Below are positions 34,890-45,490 of a DNA stretch of 64,000 nucleotides, piece by piece. Each line of letters begins with the position of its first letter. The first letter of the stretch is position 1. Source of the DNA: Ascochyta rabiei (Eukaryota > Ascomycota > Dothideomycetes > Pleosporales > Didymellaceae); contig NC_082418.1 in NCBI RefSeq assembly GCF_004011695.2, positions 744,001-808,000 on the forward strand. The letters run 5' to 3'. Under the pieces are notes generated by a model. It saw only the letters and a program-made list of their open reading frames with translations. It was not told where the DNA came from and did not search any database. The translations under genes and the position numbers were made by a program.

Positions 34890-35353
34890 GATGCTGGATG
34901 GAAGGCCTGTAGCGTTGTGAGAATAGAAGCTGTTGATACAAGCTCACTTTGGATAGTGTTGGTATTTCTCGTTCCTTTCTGTGTGTGTGTGAAAGAGAGA
35001 GAGAGAGAATACTCCAACACATCGACATGCCGTCCTTCTTTCATACACAAGACTGTAAATCATTGTTATCAAGTAACAGTTCATTCGTGGAATGATTATG
35101 CACCATGCACAAACACAGGCTCCACTACTCCTTTGGTGTCATCTCTCCGTCTATTCGTTGGCCAAAGATGCGCCCCAAATGGTAAGTAAACCAACGCAAT
35201 GCGACGACCAGGAAATGCGCACAATAACGCCATGCTAGATATTCACAGTCGAGCCCAACCCAGCCCAGTCTTTCTCCGATTTGTTCCGTCACCCATTGAA
35301 TCATCTCAGGCAAGAACCATCATCTCTTTGTCCTCCCTAGTCACAGCTACTCC
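34890..35353. other. Convergent intergenic region
   Basis: About 460 bp between the ends of the synaptojanin and SWIB genes, with a short GT/GA simple-sequence stretch near 34981-35008. Probably 3' UTRs. Confidence 0.5.
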
Positions 35354-36414
35354 CTACTCCGAGTCAGATGGGACCTGTACCGGCACCGCAGTAATCTCGT
35401 CGACGGCATAGAGGTTCTGGTTCAAGATCTTGTTCATGGTGAACATGTGTACTCTGTCCTGTTTGAAGACGGCGCGCATGGCATCGTCGCATCGGATTTG
35501 CCGCTTGTCGGCGGGATCTTGCAGATCACGTTCCTTGATGTACTCCCAGACCTTCTTGACGGTTTGTGGGCGTGAGAGTTGCGTTTCGTTGACGAGGGAG
35601 GAGAGGGCGGGGGAGAGGGCCATTGGTTTCTAGCGCGTGCATTAGCGGACGAACCGAGAATGTGAGTAGAAGCAGTGGCAGAGCAAGAGGCGAGGGAGGA
35701 AACACGAACATGGAACCCTCCTTTCCGGCTCGGGGTCTTCTTCTCCTTCTCGCTGCCAGAGACGATGTCGCTGTCGTCTTCGTCCTTGACGCGATTCGAG
35801 CTCTTCTTCTTCGTCTTCTTCTTTGGCGGTGGCGCCTTCCTCTTGTTGTTCGCTCCTCTTGTCGAGCGGGCGCTGCGCGCGTTCTCCTCGGCCTGTAGTT
35901 GGCGCGCGAATGCAGCATCGGCGTCTTCGGAGGCTCTGCTCTTCTCTGCTTTCTTCTTTGGGGGCGCGGCATCTTCGAGCTCCGAGGGCGCGGAGTCGGA
36001 AGCGGGTGTGCGCTTCTTGTCTGGCGTTGCTGAGGCCGAGACGGAGGCGGCGCCGTTTTCCACAGTAGGGATTGGTCCTGAGGGCTCGGTTGCGGCGCCG
36101 TTCATTTCCGAGTGGAACCTGTCGAAGCGCTGCATGATGAGGGCTGTGATGGCATCCTGGGCGCTCTGTTAGCATCCGAGGCAGGTCGCGCGTGCAGCGT
36201 CTGACGCACCTTCTGGTTTGCGGTGTCATGGCCGGTTTGCTCTTGCAGCCCCTTTCGTATGCGCTTAGCAGAAATTGTGTTGAGGTCGCTGGCGCGCAGG
36301 ATCTCGTCAATGACGGCGGTGTAGGTAGCCTCCACTTCGGCGGGGAGAGGATCTGGTCGTTGTGAGTATCTGGCCGGGACGCGCGAGGCCCTCAACCGAG
36401 CACGTACCGGACAT
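35354..36414 (-). CDS. UAF30: DEK_C/SWIB domain protein (Uaf30/Tri1-like)
   Basis: Four exons, 36414-36408, 36352-36210, 36156-35710 and 35629-35354, give 290 residues. The first exon carries only ATGTCCG. Residues 1-60 form a DEK C-terminal domain (ILRASDLNTISAKRIRKGLQ); a Lys/Ser/Ala-rich linker follows; residues about 205-285 form a SWIB/MDM2 domain (LSRPQTVKKVWEYIKERDLQ, QIRCDDAMRAVF, VHMFTMNKILNQNL). Yeast Uaf30, an rDNA transcription factor subunit, and its paralogue Tri1 share this layout. The last intron uses a weak GTTCGT donor, chosen because it rebuilds GGFHKPMALSPAL. Nuclear or nucleolar action is inferred; Uaf30 and Tri1 cannot be told apart here. Confidence 0.9.
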
Positions 36415-37249
36415 GGCAGCTGGGTTGTGTGCTCCCTCAGAGGGCTAAGCGGCAAGAAGGTGCGTGTCTGCACCGGCGGGGCTGCAGAGCTGTAGAACAA
36501 CGGGTCGGCGCGAACCGCGTAGCAGGAGCCAGGATGGTCGGTGCAGAGGGTGGAAAGGCAGTGGGGGGGGGGGGGCTAAGGGCCAACCAGCAAGAACATG
36601 TACACGAAAGAGCGCGTAGAGCACTCAGCAGAGTCGCGACCCTGCACAGCCTGTCGCTCGCCAAGCAGCCGGTAAGGCGTGTCTCTTACCAAGCAGCCGG
36701 GAGAGCCTGGCTCAACACAGGCGCTCAAGATCAAGACAAGTGAGTGAGAGAGCCGGACGGTCCAAAGCGGCAATTGGTGCCGGCGGGGCGGGCCTGGCAG
36801 CAGTGCGTGTAGAGCCGTGGGGAAAGGAGCGTCTTGGGGAGGATGCAGGCAGCAGACAACGAGTCGCCGAGATGAGCTTCAGCGGGAGACGAGCGCCGAA
36901 GAGTCAATTGATCCTGCTGCGACGTGGTGAGGTGGAGAGGAGAGGTCATCCGTCGCCGGTGCACGGACCACAGCTCCAGGTACGGATTGGGAAGTGGGAG
37001 AGGCTGGGGAAGCTTCCCGCGCTGAGCTGCAGCTTGCCAACACCACGACCAAAAAGAAAACCGACCCACGCGAAAAGGAGGCTCCAGGGCGCAGCAAGAG
37101 GTGATGCAGCATGAGCAGCAGCCGGTGTCTCCATGTCATTGTCTTCGCTTGACTTGCTCCGCTCGAAGCACTGCAAATCTGCCCAAATGCGGCCATCACG
37201 CTACTTCATGGTCGCAGAGCCGCATGCCTGCCCTGCCCTGCCTGGCCCT
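36415..37249. other. Intergenic with a poly-G tract
   Basis: About 830 bp between the SWIB gene start and the end of recyclin-1, both on the minus strand. A run of about 13 G lies near 36563-36575 and a near-duplicate CCAAGCAGCCGG at 36660-36705. No gene seen. Confidence 0.5.
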
Positions 37250-40117
37250 TCACATCACCCAACAGCCAACACCGTACATCTGCTTCTCAACCGCGCTCTT
37301 AATCTGATACCAGTCCGCTCGTCTCTCCGCATACTCGTACACCTCCTCCGCTCGGAAGATGCCGTGGTAGCGATCCGTGTCTGCTATGATGGTCGCAATC
37401 TCTTTTGCCTCCTTGGGCGCAATCAGGTAGATCTGCGAAAGCTCACGCAGAGCAGCAAAGTACTGCATGAGCGGCTTGTTGCGCAACGACACAATGTACG
37501 CGTTGTAAGCGTTCATGTCGCTGTCTCGTGTTAGCAGACGAACGGAGAAGCTAGCAAGGCATCAATCACGTCTGCCTTCTTCTTACCTGATCAGCACAAT
37601 CGCACCGTCGACACTCACTCGTTGCCGCTTGAGGTGCTTGCAGATCGCGGTAAACAGCCGCACCCCAACCTCCTGGTTGAACACGTCCAGCACGTTCTTA
37701 TCTGTGCTACCAACCAACATGCTCGTGTGTGACGACACCATATCGACGACTCTCCTCGCTGTCTCGCTAGGTCCAATGTCTGCCAGCTGCGCTATTCCAT
37801 TGGGGCCTACGGGCGGGTTGAAGTCAGACGGTTGCTGCAGGGTACCACACAAGTACTCCACTTCGTCCATGAGCACATCAATGCCTTTGTTGAGCCCTGC
37901 AGCCACACGCTCATCGAGCATCTGCTCAAACTTCTTCTTCTCCTTCGCTGCAAGACTGAGAAAGTCGTCGCGATCGGTGAGATTGGCAGCGACCAACTCT
38001 TGCAGGTAGAACACTTCCACCATCTGTTGAATCAGGTCTCCAACATTGACCAGCTCCAGGAAGGCCACAAGTGGTGCCACGCCTTCCTTGCTGTGGTCCG
38101 CTACTTCGCGAGGTTTGTAGTCGGCCAAGTGACCGACTGCCTTGTCGAACCCTAGCTTCATGTGTCGATTGCCAAGGATTTGCACAAGGAAGATGAAGAT
38201 CTGTTCGCATTGCTCTTTCGCTTCTTCACCAGACTGTCCACCGAGTCTGACAAATCGTGCCGCTCGCTCTAGGCTTGACTTTGCCTTGTGTGTCAAGTCG
38301 AGGGCCACTTCGATGCTAAAGAGCGTTCGGATGCCTTCTAGTCGAGAATTCATGATCGCTGCTTTTGCTGCGAGCTCGGTTGTGGGTGCTTGCAGTCCTG
38401 GCGAGCGTGCGCCATCGCCTGATGGTGTGTCTGATCTTGTTGGTGTGTCCAATGCACCATGACCGTTGGCTGCAGGCGCAGCGGCTACGGAATTCCTAGC
38501 TCCAGAGCCTCCGATGGTTGGTAGGACGTTGACGGGCATCATGACAACTTTCTTGAAAGAGGAAAGAAAGTCCTGCTTGGCCGCCTTCCGATTAACGTTG
38601 GACATGTAGAACGTCTCGGCCGTTTGTTCCTCTTCCGTCAATCGCTTCTCCCAAGCCTCGACCTGTTCTACCGACTTTCGTTTGAAGAAGTCCAGCTCCT
38701 CCTGCAAGTACAGGTCAATGTGTTGCTCGAAGCATTGTGAAATGATGCGAACTGCCTCTTCCTGGAAATCTGCCTTCGAGCCCTTCGTCGGCTTCAGTGA
38801 GATGGCAAGTTGCGACGCTTGATCGAATACGCCTGCTACGGCTTTGAGATACACGTCGGTACTGACATCATGTGCTTCATCAAACAGCGATGTGATGTAC
38901 TCCGATATGATGTCTTCAGCAACACGCTCCAAGAAGGGCTGGAGCACGTCGAAGGTGGGCGGAAATACTCGTTCGATAACGACTGTTTCGTCATTCAGGG
39001 CAATTGCCAACCCATGGAAGAATTCACGTGATGGCTCTAATGTGAGCTGTGCCAAGCTTGTTCCAGGCAGGCAATCTCGTGGGTTGCCCAGCTGCTCTTT
39101 ATTCAGCATCAACGGGTGATTGTGAATGAACGAGTCCAGACATGCCGCACCGCCGTTCAAGTGGAACAGAACGGACGCGAATCTCTTCATGCGACCATCA
39201 TAATCTTTAGCTTCGCAGCCAGTCTCGAATTCTCTCAGGACAGCGTTTTCAAATATGCCGATCATGGTGTCCAACTTTTCCTCGCGCTGACCCCACCCTT
39301 GCGCAAAGTCGCTCTTGGCGAACGTCTTCAGTTGCGCAAGCATTTGGGCCTGCTGCTCGGGATCGCGATATGTGCGGAACAGAACGGGATCTGTATGGCT
39401 TCTCGAGCGCGCCAGATCGAAATAGTATGGCGCCAGCGCTCCATAGACTTTGCCGTATTCCTGTCGTGCTCTGCCTCTGATGGAGCGAACACCTGAAATG
39501 ACCTTCAGCGCAGCTTGCGGATCTATCATTGGTGTCCTTGCTGATGCCGCTGTGAACGTGGGCGTCAATGTCATGTCGTTGAAGCCCTTGTCGAGTGTTG
39601 TCGATCTTCCTCTGCTCTTTTGTTCTAGCGACTGCCGCTGTATGTCTTCGTCGGCGTCGAAAAGTGTCATGCTACCACGCGGCTGTTCGATCCCGCCTAT
39701 CCCAAGCCCAGCGCCACTTCCAGGCAAAGGGACGCCCGCTCTTTGCGCCTCTTCCGCTTTTTGAGCTTCGAGTTTCCGGCGCATAGCCTCATCGAAGCGT
39801 TGCTTTGCCTCCACATCATTCCAACAGCCCATGCCCTTGAGTCTTTGTATCCACCGGGTATCATCGTAAACCATCTCTTGCATGCGCTTCGAGGTCCGGG
39901 CAAAGGTGAACATGTCGGCTATGGGAAGGTAGTCGAGGATTGTATTGATGAGTTCTTGGCAGGTTAGTTACATTGTGCAATTGCAGCCCACGCAATAATA
40001 CGTGCCTGCTGGTAGAACAGCTTTCGACTCATCCATCATCTGTATGGAGCGCAGTGGGGCCAGAACAGACGGCTGCGCCTGGGGCAGCGCCCGTTTGAAA
40101 TTGGATCTCGTAGCCAT
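37250..40117 (-). CDS. RCY1: Recyclin-1, F-box exocyst-like recycling protein
   Basis: Three exons, 40117-40006, 39954-37587 and 37520-37250, give 916 residues. Exon 1 joins exon 2 to make the F-box VLPAELINTILDYLP followed by ARTSKRMQEM (about 36-80). The rest is a long helical Sec10-like region, with FHLNGGAACLDSFIHNHPLM, SLAQLTLEPSREFFHGLAIA and a conserved C-terminus ending in AYNAYIVSLRNKPLM and EVYEYAERRADWY. Yeast Rcy1 and fission yeast Pof6 recycle SNAREs and other membrane proteins from endosomes, with Skp1 bound to the F-box. The first intron appears to use a GC donor (GCAG^GCACGT) with a good ACTAAC branch site; no GT donor nearby gives the right frame. Confidence 0.93.
39955..40005 (-). 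other. Probable GC-AG intron in recyclin-1
   Basis: 51 nt. Donor AG^GCACGT, branch site GTAACTAAC, acceptor GCCAAG. Only this donor yields the F-box sequence VLPAELINTI; the nearest GT four bases downstream puts exon 2 out of frame. Confidence 0.75.
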
Positions 40118-40865
40118 TTTGCTGGCTGTTGTTGGTTCAGTTCAGTCTACATGTGCCGGTATCCAGGCCCTGGTCATGTTCGCGACCCGTCGAGCGGTGG
40201 TGCGTGATTGTCGCGGAGAGCAAGTGAACAAGTGTGGGCGGACTCGGTGGTGGGTGGAGACATGACGCTCGAAGCTTAGCACGCGGACTCCGTGTTACTA
40301 GGCTCAAACAACACAACGTTCATCAATCAGATTCGTTCGTGTCCTTGCAAGTGCCCAACAAACTGCGATTTACAGTTTGGAAGGTGGTAACGAACAGCGT
40401 CGTGTGACTTGCTTGTGCCTGCGTCGGGCACCTGGGTCCAGAAGCGCCTTTGTACGCTAACGCTCATTACAAAGGGTCTCTTATGGGGCAAAAACAGCTG
40501 GATACGATTGTTGGTACACTCTCACTAGATGGTATGGGATTTCCAAGGAATCAACAAGATTTTGGGATTCTGGAAGGTTAGCGAATCCACAACCTAGCTT
40601 ATACAGTTACCAGGTACATAAAAGGTCACTAGACAGCGTTGATCATGTGAGGGCTTTCATGTCTCGCGTCTTTTGCACTGTGAAGTAGGGTCTGAACATG
40701 CTTCAAGCAGAACTTTACTTGACAATATGGGGGCCAGTAGCCGACGTCTCCTTCAATAAGACTAAACCTCGTAAATCAAACACATTAAACCCATCCTCGT
40801 ACACGTTAAACCCATCCTCGTACACTCGTCCTACGTGTCGCCAACAGTGCCATCTAGACCAGCTT
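40118..40865. other. Intergenic with a 21-bp duplication
   Basis: About 750 bp between the recyclin-1 start and the end of the CFEM gene. Holds a two-copy 21-bp tandem duplication close to the CFEM stop codon and otherwise nothing recognised. Confidence 0.5.
40785..40825. repeat. 21-bp tandem duplication
   Basis: Two copies of a TTAAACCCATCCTCGTACAC unit, differing only at the final base, in the likely 3' UTR of the CFEM gene. Confidence 0.9.
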
Positions 40866-41588
40866 CTACAAAGCAGCTAGCATGCCAATGACGGCCGCAC
40901 CAAGACCAAGACCAAGACCAGCGCCAGCGGTTTGGAAAGCAGCAGCCGCAGTGCTACCAGCAGCGGTTGCCGTCGCACTGCTAGATCGAGAGGCGGTTGC
41001 AGTTGCGCTACCAGAGGGAGTGTTCGTCCTAGAGGTGCCAGATACTGAGGCAGAGCGCGAGGCTGAGGCTGATGATGCGGCAGAAGCAGCAGAGGAAGAG
41101 GCTGAGGCTGAGGCTGAGGCTGATGACCCGGCAGAAGCAGAAGCAGAAGCAGAAGCAGAAGCAGAGGAAGAGGCTGAGACCGAAGCACTCGAGCTTGCCG
41201 CACCGCAGTCGGGGGTGGTGTCCAGGGTTACGCCGGCTCCTTTGCAGAGAGTTTCGGCGAAAGTGATGGTAGCTGGCACTCGCGTCAATCAACTGAAGAT
41301 ATTGGAGCTATGGTGTGCTTACTGTTAATGTCGGCAGCATTGCAGGAAGACAGGGCGCAACATGCAACGCTTGTGATAGTTGAGCTACTGCAAATGCAAG
41401 CAACATCGACAAGACTGCAGCCGCCAAGGTTGTCGGTTCCGAAGCAGCTTTGCTGATCATGGATTAGTCATTGTCTCTTCAAAGCTCGACGCTGTACATA
41501 CGGCGCACTTCGGGATGTTAGCTAAGTTGCCCTGACCGAGGACAAGGGAGCTAAGCGCTGCAACGGTTGCGATGATTGACAACTGCAT
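40866..41588 (-). CDS. CFEM-domain GPI-anchored surface protein
   Basis: Three exons, 41588-41502, 41452-41323 and 41272-40866, give 207 residues. The start ATG opens a signal peptide (MQLSIIATVAALSSLVLGQG). A cysteine-rich CFEM domain follows (about 25-90): IPKCAQSCFG, GGCSLVDVACIC, SVACCALSSC, ETLCKGAGV and TPDCG. Then comes a Ser/Ala repeat of about 60 residues, a Ser/Thr-rich part, and a C-terminal hydrophobic tail (GLGLGLGAAVIGMLAAL) fitting a GPI signal. CFEM proteins sit in the fungal wall or membrane; some bind heme and others act in host interaction. Here no specific function can be read. The DNA under the Ser/Ala tract is repetitive, so length variants are likely. Confidence 0.93.
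41065..41170. repeat. Coding repeats GAGGCT and GCAGAA
   Basis: Blocks of GAGGCT and GCAGAA/GAAGCA hexamers on the plus strand, read on the minus strand as Ser-Ala dipeptides of the CFEM protein. Confidence 0.9.
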
Positions 41589-41707
41589 AGTGTCGTGCGT
41601 GGAAGGCAAAGAGCGACGGTATGAGACGAGGATTTGTAGGGTACAAGTTTACTTGGAAGAACTGGAGGATTAAAGCAATGCAGATGAAAGCCTGGGGGCA
41701 AGCCGAA

Positions 41708-41715
41708 GTATATAG
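41708..41715 (-). promoter_or_regulatory. TATA-like box of the CFEM gene
   Basis: CTATATAC on the minus strand, about 120 bp upstream of the CFEM ATG. A plausible TATA box by sequence and distance. Confidence 0.5.
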
Positions 41716-42273
41716 CCTGGGTTTCCTACAAGGCTATCTGCCCAGGCTGCGTGATTGGACCGTTTGAAACTATTGGCTGCACCCGGAAAGCGCGCCCAGC
41801 TGAGTGAGAACCTGGTTTGCGGCTTCCGCTAATGATCGCGCCAGAGACAGCGCTGCTGTGTCTGGAGCTGGCTACAGAGAGAAAGCGCTGCGACTGTTAC
41901 ATTACATTGTAGTCTGCACTGTTCTCAGCTCGCGGACGACTACCAAGGCGTTTGTTCTTTGCTCTGCTTGTTCTCTGCAGCTACTTTGACTGCCCAGCAT
42001 GAGCTTCAGCCGTGTAGGATTGTAGATTGTACTGTGTGTTGAAATCTCAGCCTTTGAGGGACGATATCGAAATAACCGTACAATTGGCCGACATTACATC
42101 TTATCCGGCTGCATCCGCATGCTGCTCTGCCAGTCAATGCTATTCCGATAATTTCATTGTGTTGTTGTCTGATTTGGTGCCATTTGAGAGGAGCGTAAAG
42201 GTGTGATAGATTGACGGGTTGGGTGCGATGGTGTTCACAATGCGTAACGTTAAAGGTACCTACCTACATTTCG

Positions 42274-42298
42274 ACCTTTCGGCCTTTCGGCCTTTCGA
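42274..42298. repeat. CCTTTCGG short tandem repeat
   Basis: Three tandem copies of an 8-9-bp CCTTTCGG unit. Confidence 0.8.
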
Positions 42299-42530
42299 TA
42301 CCACAGTAACACATATCTGAAGTCTGACCTAAGTGGCTAGACAGCGAGCAGTGATGCGGCTTGAAGATCGTAATGACCAAAAGGCCGAGCTGTTTGGCGC
42401 GGACCGTTACTTTGCATGATGGATTTGCTCTGTGAGAAATGAGCAATAGGCCGAGTACCTAATGAAGCGCTTGCACGACACCATAATGCACCTGAGAGCC
42501 GCCGACGAGTCACGTCTGTGCACTACACAA

Positions 42531-42580
42531 CTCTTCTTCTTCTCCTTCTTCTTCTTCTTCTTCCTCCTCTTCTTCTTCTT

Positions 42581-42610
<30 letters not shown>
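42531..42610. repeat. (TCT)n microsatellite
   Basis: About 26 TCT/TTC triplets with a few C-rich interruptions (CTCC, CCTCCT) in the first half. Confidence 0.95.
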
Positions 42611-42611
<1 letters not shown>

Positions 42612-45171
42612 TCAACAGCATATATACAACATTTGAGCTAGAACTCCAAAACTGCACAGGTTTGCTAAGAGGCATTATAGAAGCATCCAAATAAATTCAC
42701 AATAAGCTCTGGCTATGCCTTGTTGGTTGCGGCTGGTGTTGGTGTCGGCGGCTCTCAGTTACAGTGTAGCATCTCGAGGACTCGTAAGGCACCCACAACG
42801 ATATCGCAAGTAGGGCTGAAAAGAGGCTCTCTGAATCCAGGGTCAGGTGACTTTGCCTGATTACCTAGGTACGCTGACCGATGCGCGCATCCGTCAGGTT
42901 CCCGCGAAAGGGCAACCAGCGACGATCATCGAGGGACCTTCGACGGACTTTTGGTGGCTTGGAGTCGACGCAATCATGTGTGTGCCGCACAAGGCAAGAA
43001 ACTCTCCTCTGGAGGGCAGTGCAGGGCGCACCGTGCGGGCTGCTTCGTTGCCCCTTCATGGTGTGTGTGTCTTTGCCTGCTTGCTCAGGCGAGTGGCGAT
43101 CACAGGGCACAGGGCGACGGGGCACGTCTGTCAAACAATCGCCAGGGCGCAATGGTGAGGGCCGAGCAAAAGGCCCTGTTTCAACAAAGACCGTGCTCTG
43201 GCTGCCGATTAAGGGATGAAACATGGGCGCACAGGTCAAAAAGACGCCCGCGAGCAGTCGGCGAGAAAGACCGACACACCACGTCTTGTTCCTGCGTCTG
43301 AGGATGCTGCCCGACTGGACCAAGTTCAGCCTTGCTGGTCCGCACATAACGTGACAGCGTGTTTGGTTTAGCTGGCCACACGTGTGACGCCGTGTCGCCA
43401 GCGCATGGTGGGTTTGGTGGGTCGGATGGCCTGAGACGCCATGTTTCCGCAACGACTCTGCTCCATCGAAGCCGCGAGGAAGGCGGCTAGAAGCCGTGGC
43501 ACAAGGGTTGATGCTTGAGCAGGTGGAAGCGCAGGGCCGCAGGGTCCGCTTGCAAGGCGAGCCAATGGTGAAAGTGAAGCAAGTGGACTTACCCACCTTG
43601 GCCCAGAGTCCTCCAAGGTCCTTACTCGTGATCTCGCGACAGCTTGTGTTGTCGACCCTGAACGTCAGTGCTGTAGACGTCAGACTTGAGACACCGATTG
43701 ATGAGGCGGAAGCACGATTGGGAAGCGTGTCACAAATTGTGGGCCACAGACCTCTGTCTCGTTCCATCCCCTTTCAGGTACCGGTCCTGGAGGCACCTGG
43801 AAAGGCAATGCGAGCTTCACTCGTCGAGCAATGCTCGGGTGTACGTACTCGGAAGGGCCACGTACTGTCGGTTGCCCTCTCTCGTCTGTCGCCTGTTGCC
43901 CCGAGCTTGGGCAATGATGAAGGGCGCTGGAAATAGTCGTGAAGCTGGGGAGGCCATTCTTAGTAACTCTCAGATACAAAAGCATCTCTGTGACCCGCTT
44001 GTAACAGAGTACTGATACTTCCAACGCACTGTTACTGTCAAGCTTGCCATTCTATTCCAGTCTCAGACCCCGTCTCACAGTTACACGCTCTTAAACACCC
44101 TTTTGGAGCGCATTCTTCCAGACATGCCACTTCCCACTTCCAGCACAATGGCACCCATCATGCAGAAAGCACCGAAAGTCCCGGGCGAAGAGCAGCCCCG
44201 CGATGGATTGTAGCGAGTGGGTTTCCATCCAATCGTCTACAGATGGGCCTCGTCGCTAACATGCTCGATAGGGAATCCGCAGACGCCAGCTCGGGCACTT
44301 TGAGCGACTGCGCCTAAAGCAACTCGTTTTGCGACTCCACGACCATTTCGACGCAGGGCGTCATACATGGTACTCGGACTTCCACCTAGCCTTTTCCCGG
44401 CGCCATGGTCATTGTCAACGCTGCGGCTTGTTGCGCACAGCGCTCAACCTGTCTCGCATTTCGGTTTTCGACACAGCGGGCATCTTGAGCCTACGCTAGC
44501 TAGCGCACAATCGATAACCAGAGTTACGAGGCGCAGCAATCCCTGGAACATGGTCCGAACGACAACAGCATCAACCGTACTCACCGACGCTGGGCTGTGT
44601 CTCCGGTGAACGAGGCTGTCAGGCAGCGAAGAGTCATTCTCACTGCTCGAAGGACCCCCGGGGAGTACTTATCGAAGTAGGCAGTGACTCTGAGGCATGT
44701 TGTGTGCCTTGAAGTCTGCCGCATCCGCAGTAGAGGCCCCCAAAGCGGCTGTGCTCCGGTCGCGCTTTTACGATTTGGTTTAGCCTAGCTAGGCAGCGAA
44801 CGGGGGTTCGTCAGTGGACAACGCATGCCGCCCTTCTGCCTGAAGGCAGCCTCAAAAAAATGGCCCGTCTCGTACTCCGGCCTCAGTCATCGTGGCTCGG
44901 GCCCACCAGGAGACCCTTTCGCGGTGGACCAAACGAGTCACCAGCTCGTTCTCCAGAGCCGTTGGACTTCGTTAAGGCGCGCTAGAAGAATGGCAGCCTA
45001 TTTATCGCCTTACCCATCAGGCTTCAGCCAATGGTTGTGATCAATTGGCCAGGGGTGGCGCAGCAACATCGTCCTTTATGCTCGACACTGATGAGTGCGA
45101 TGGAGGAAATGTATCGACTTCTGCGTCATCCTCCGGGCAAGAAGGCAGTTGCAGGCCTCAGGGTGCGGGGA

Positions 45172-45180
45172 GTTATATAC
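45172..45180 (+). promoter_or_regulatory. TATA-like box of the small peptide gene
   Basis: GTTATATAC, 158 bp upstream of the ATG at 45338, followed by a CA- and ACA-rich leader of the kind often seen in strongly expressed fungal genes. Confidence 0.5.
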
Positions 45181-45337
45181 GCCTCAGTCTCCAATATGTT
45201 GAGACATGTTCACACACACACACATCGACCTTACAGTCTGCCTACATCCACATACATCGATACGCTCTACAATCAACACGACCGCAGTCAACTACCAAGC
45301 CACACAAGAAACACTCATCACATCGACCGCCATCATC

Positions 45338-45490
45338 ATGCAAGTCCCCAGCTTCAACATGAACAACAACTTCAATCTCCTTGGTGGCTCTGAATCCCGT
45401 GACGGCGGTTCACCCAATCGATCCGCCAAATTCAACTTGCCAACAATGAAGGCCATGCGTGGTGGTCCGGAGTCTCGGGACGGTGGCTAA
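45338..45490 (+). CDS. 50-residue peptide with two ESRDGG repeats
   Basis: Single exon. ATG in the context CATCATCATG, preceded by a TATA-like box and an A/C-rich leader without closely competing ATGs. The peptide has two related halves: FNLLGGSESRDGG and KFNLPTMKAMRGGPESRDGG, the second ending at the stop. The two repeats use different codons: six of the nine aligned codons differ silently and only one changes the residue (Ser to Pro), which is strong internal evidence that the protein is under selection. No signal peptide, Cys or dibasic processing site is present. A GTATGT...CTAACAG sequence at 45504-45545 could be a 3' UTR intron. The function is unknown. Confidence 0.7.
   Translation: MQVPSFNMNNNFNLLGGSESRDGGSPNRSAKFNLPTMKAMRGGPESRDGG

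Larger units (their letters stand above)
41589..45337. other. Gene-poor region
   Basis: About 3.7 kb. The left end is the CFEM promoter. There are 8-bp repeats near 42274-42298, a long TCT tract at 42531-42610 and, at 42847-43940, moderately long frames on both strands with no recognised domain. No terminal repeats, transposase or reverse transcriptase motif was found. The base composition is not AT-rich, so there is no sign of heavy repeat-induced mutation. Confidence 0.45.

Noticed and set aside
42865..43767. 300-codon minus-strand frame
   Set aside because: Not accepted as a gene: no domain, odd Cys/Arg-rich composition and no splice partners. Kept only as a finding to check.
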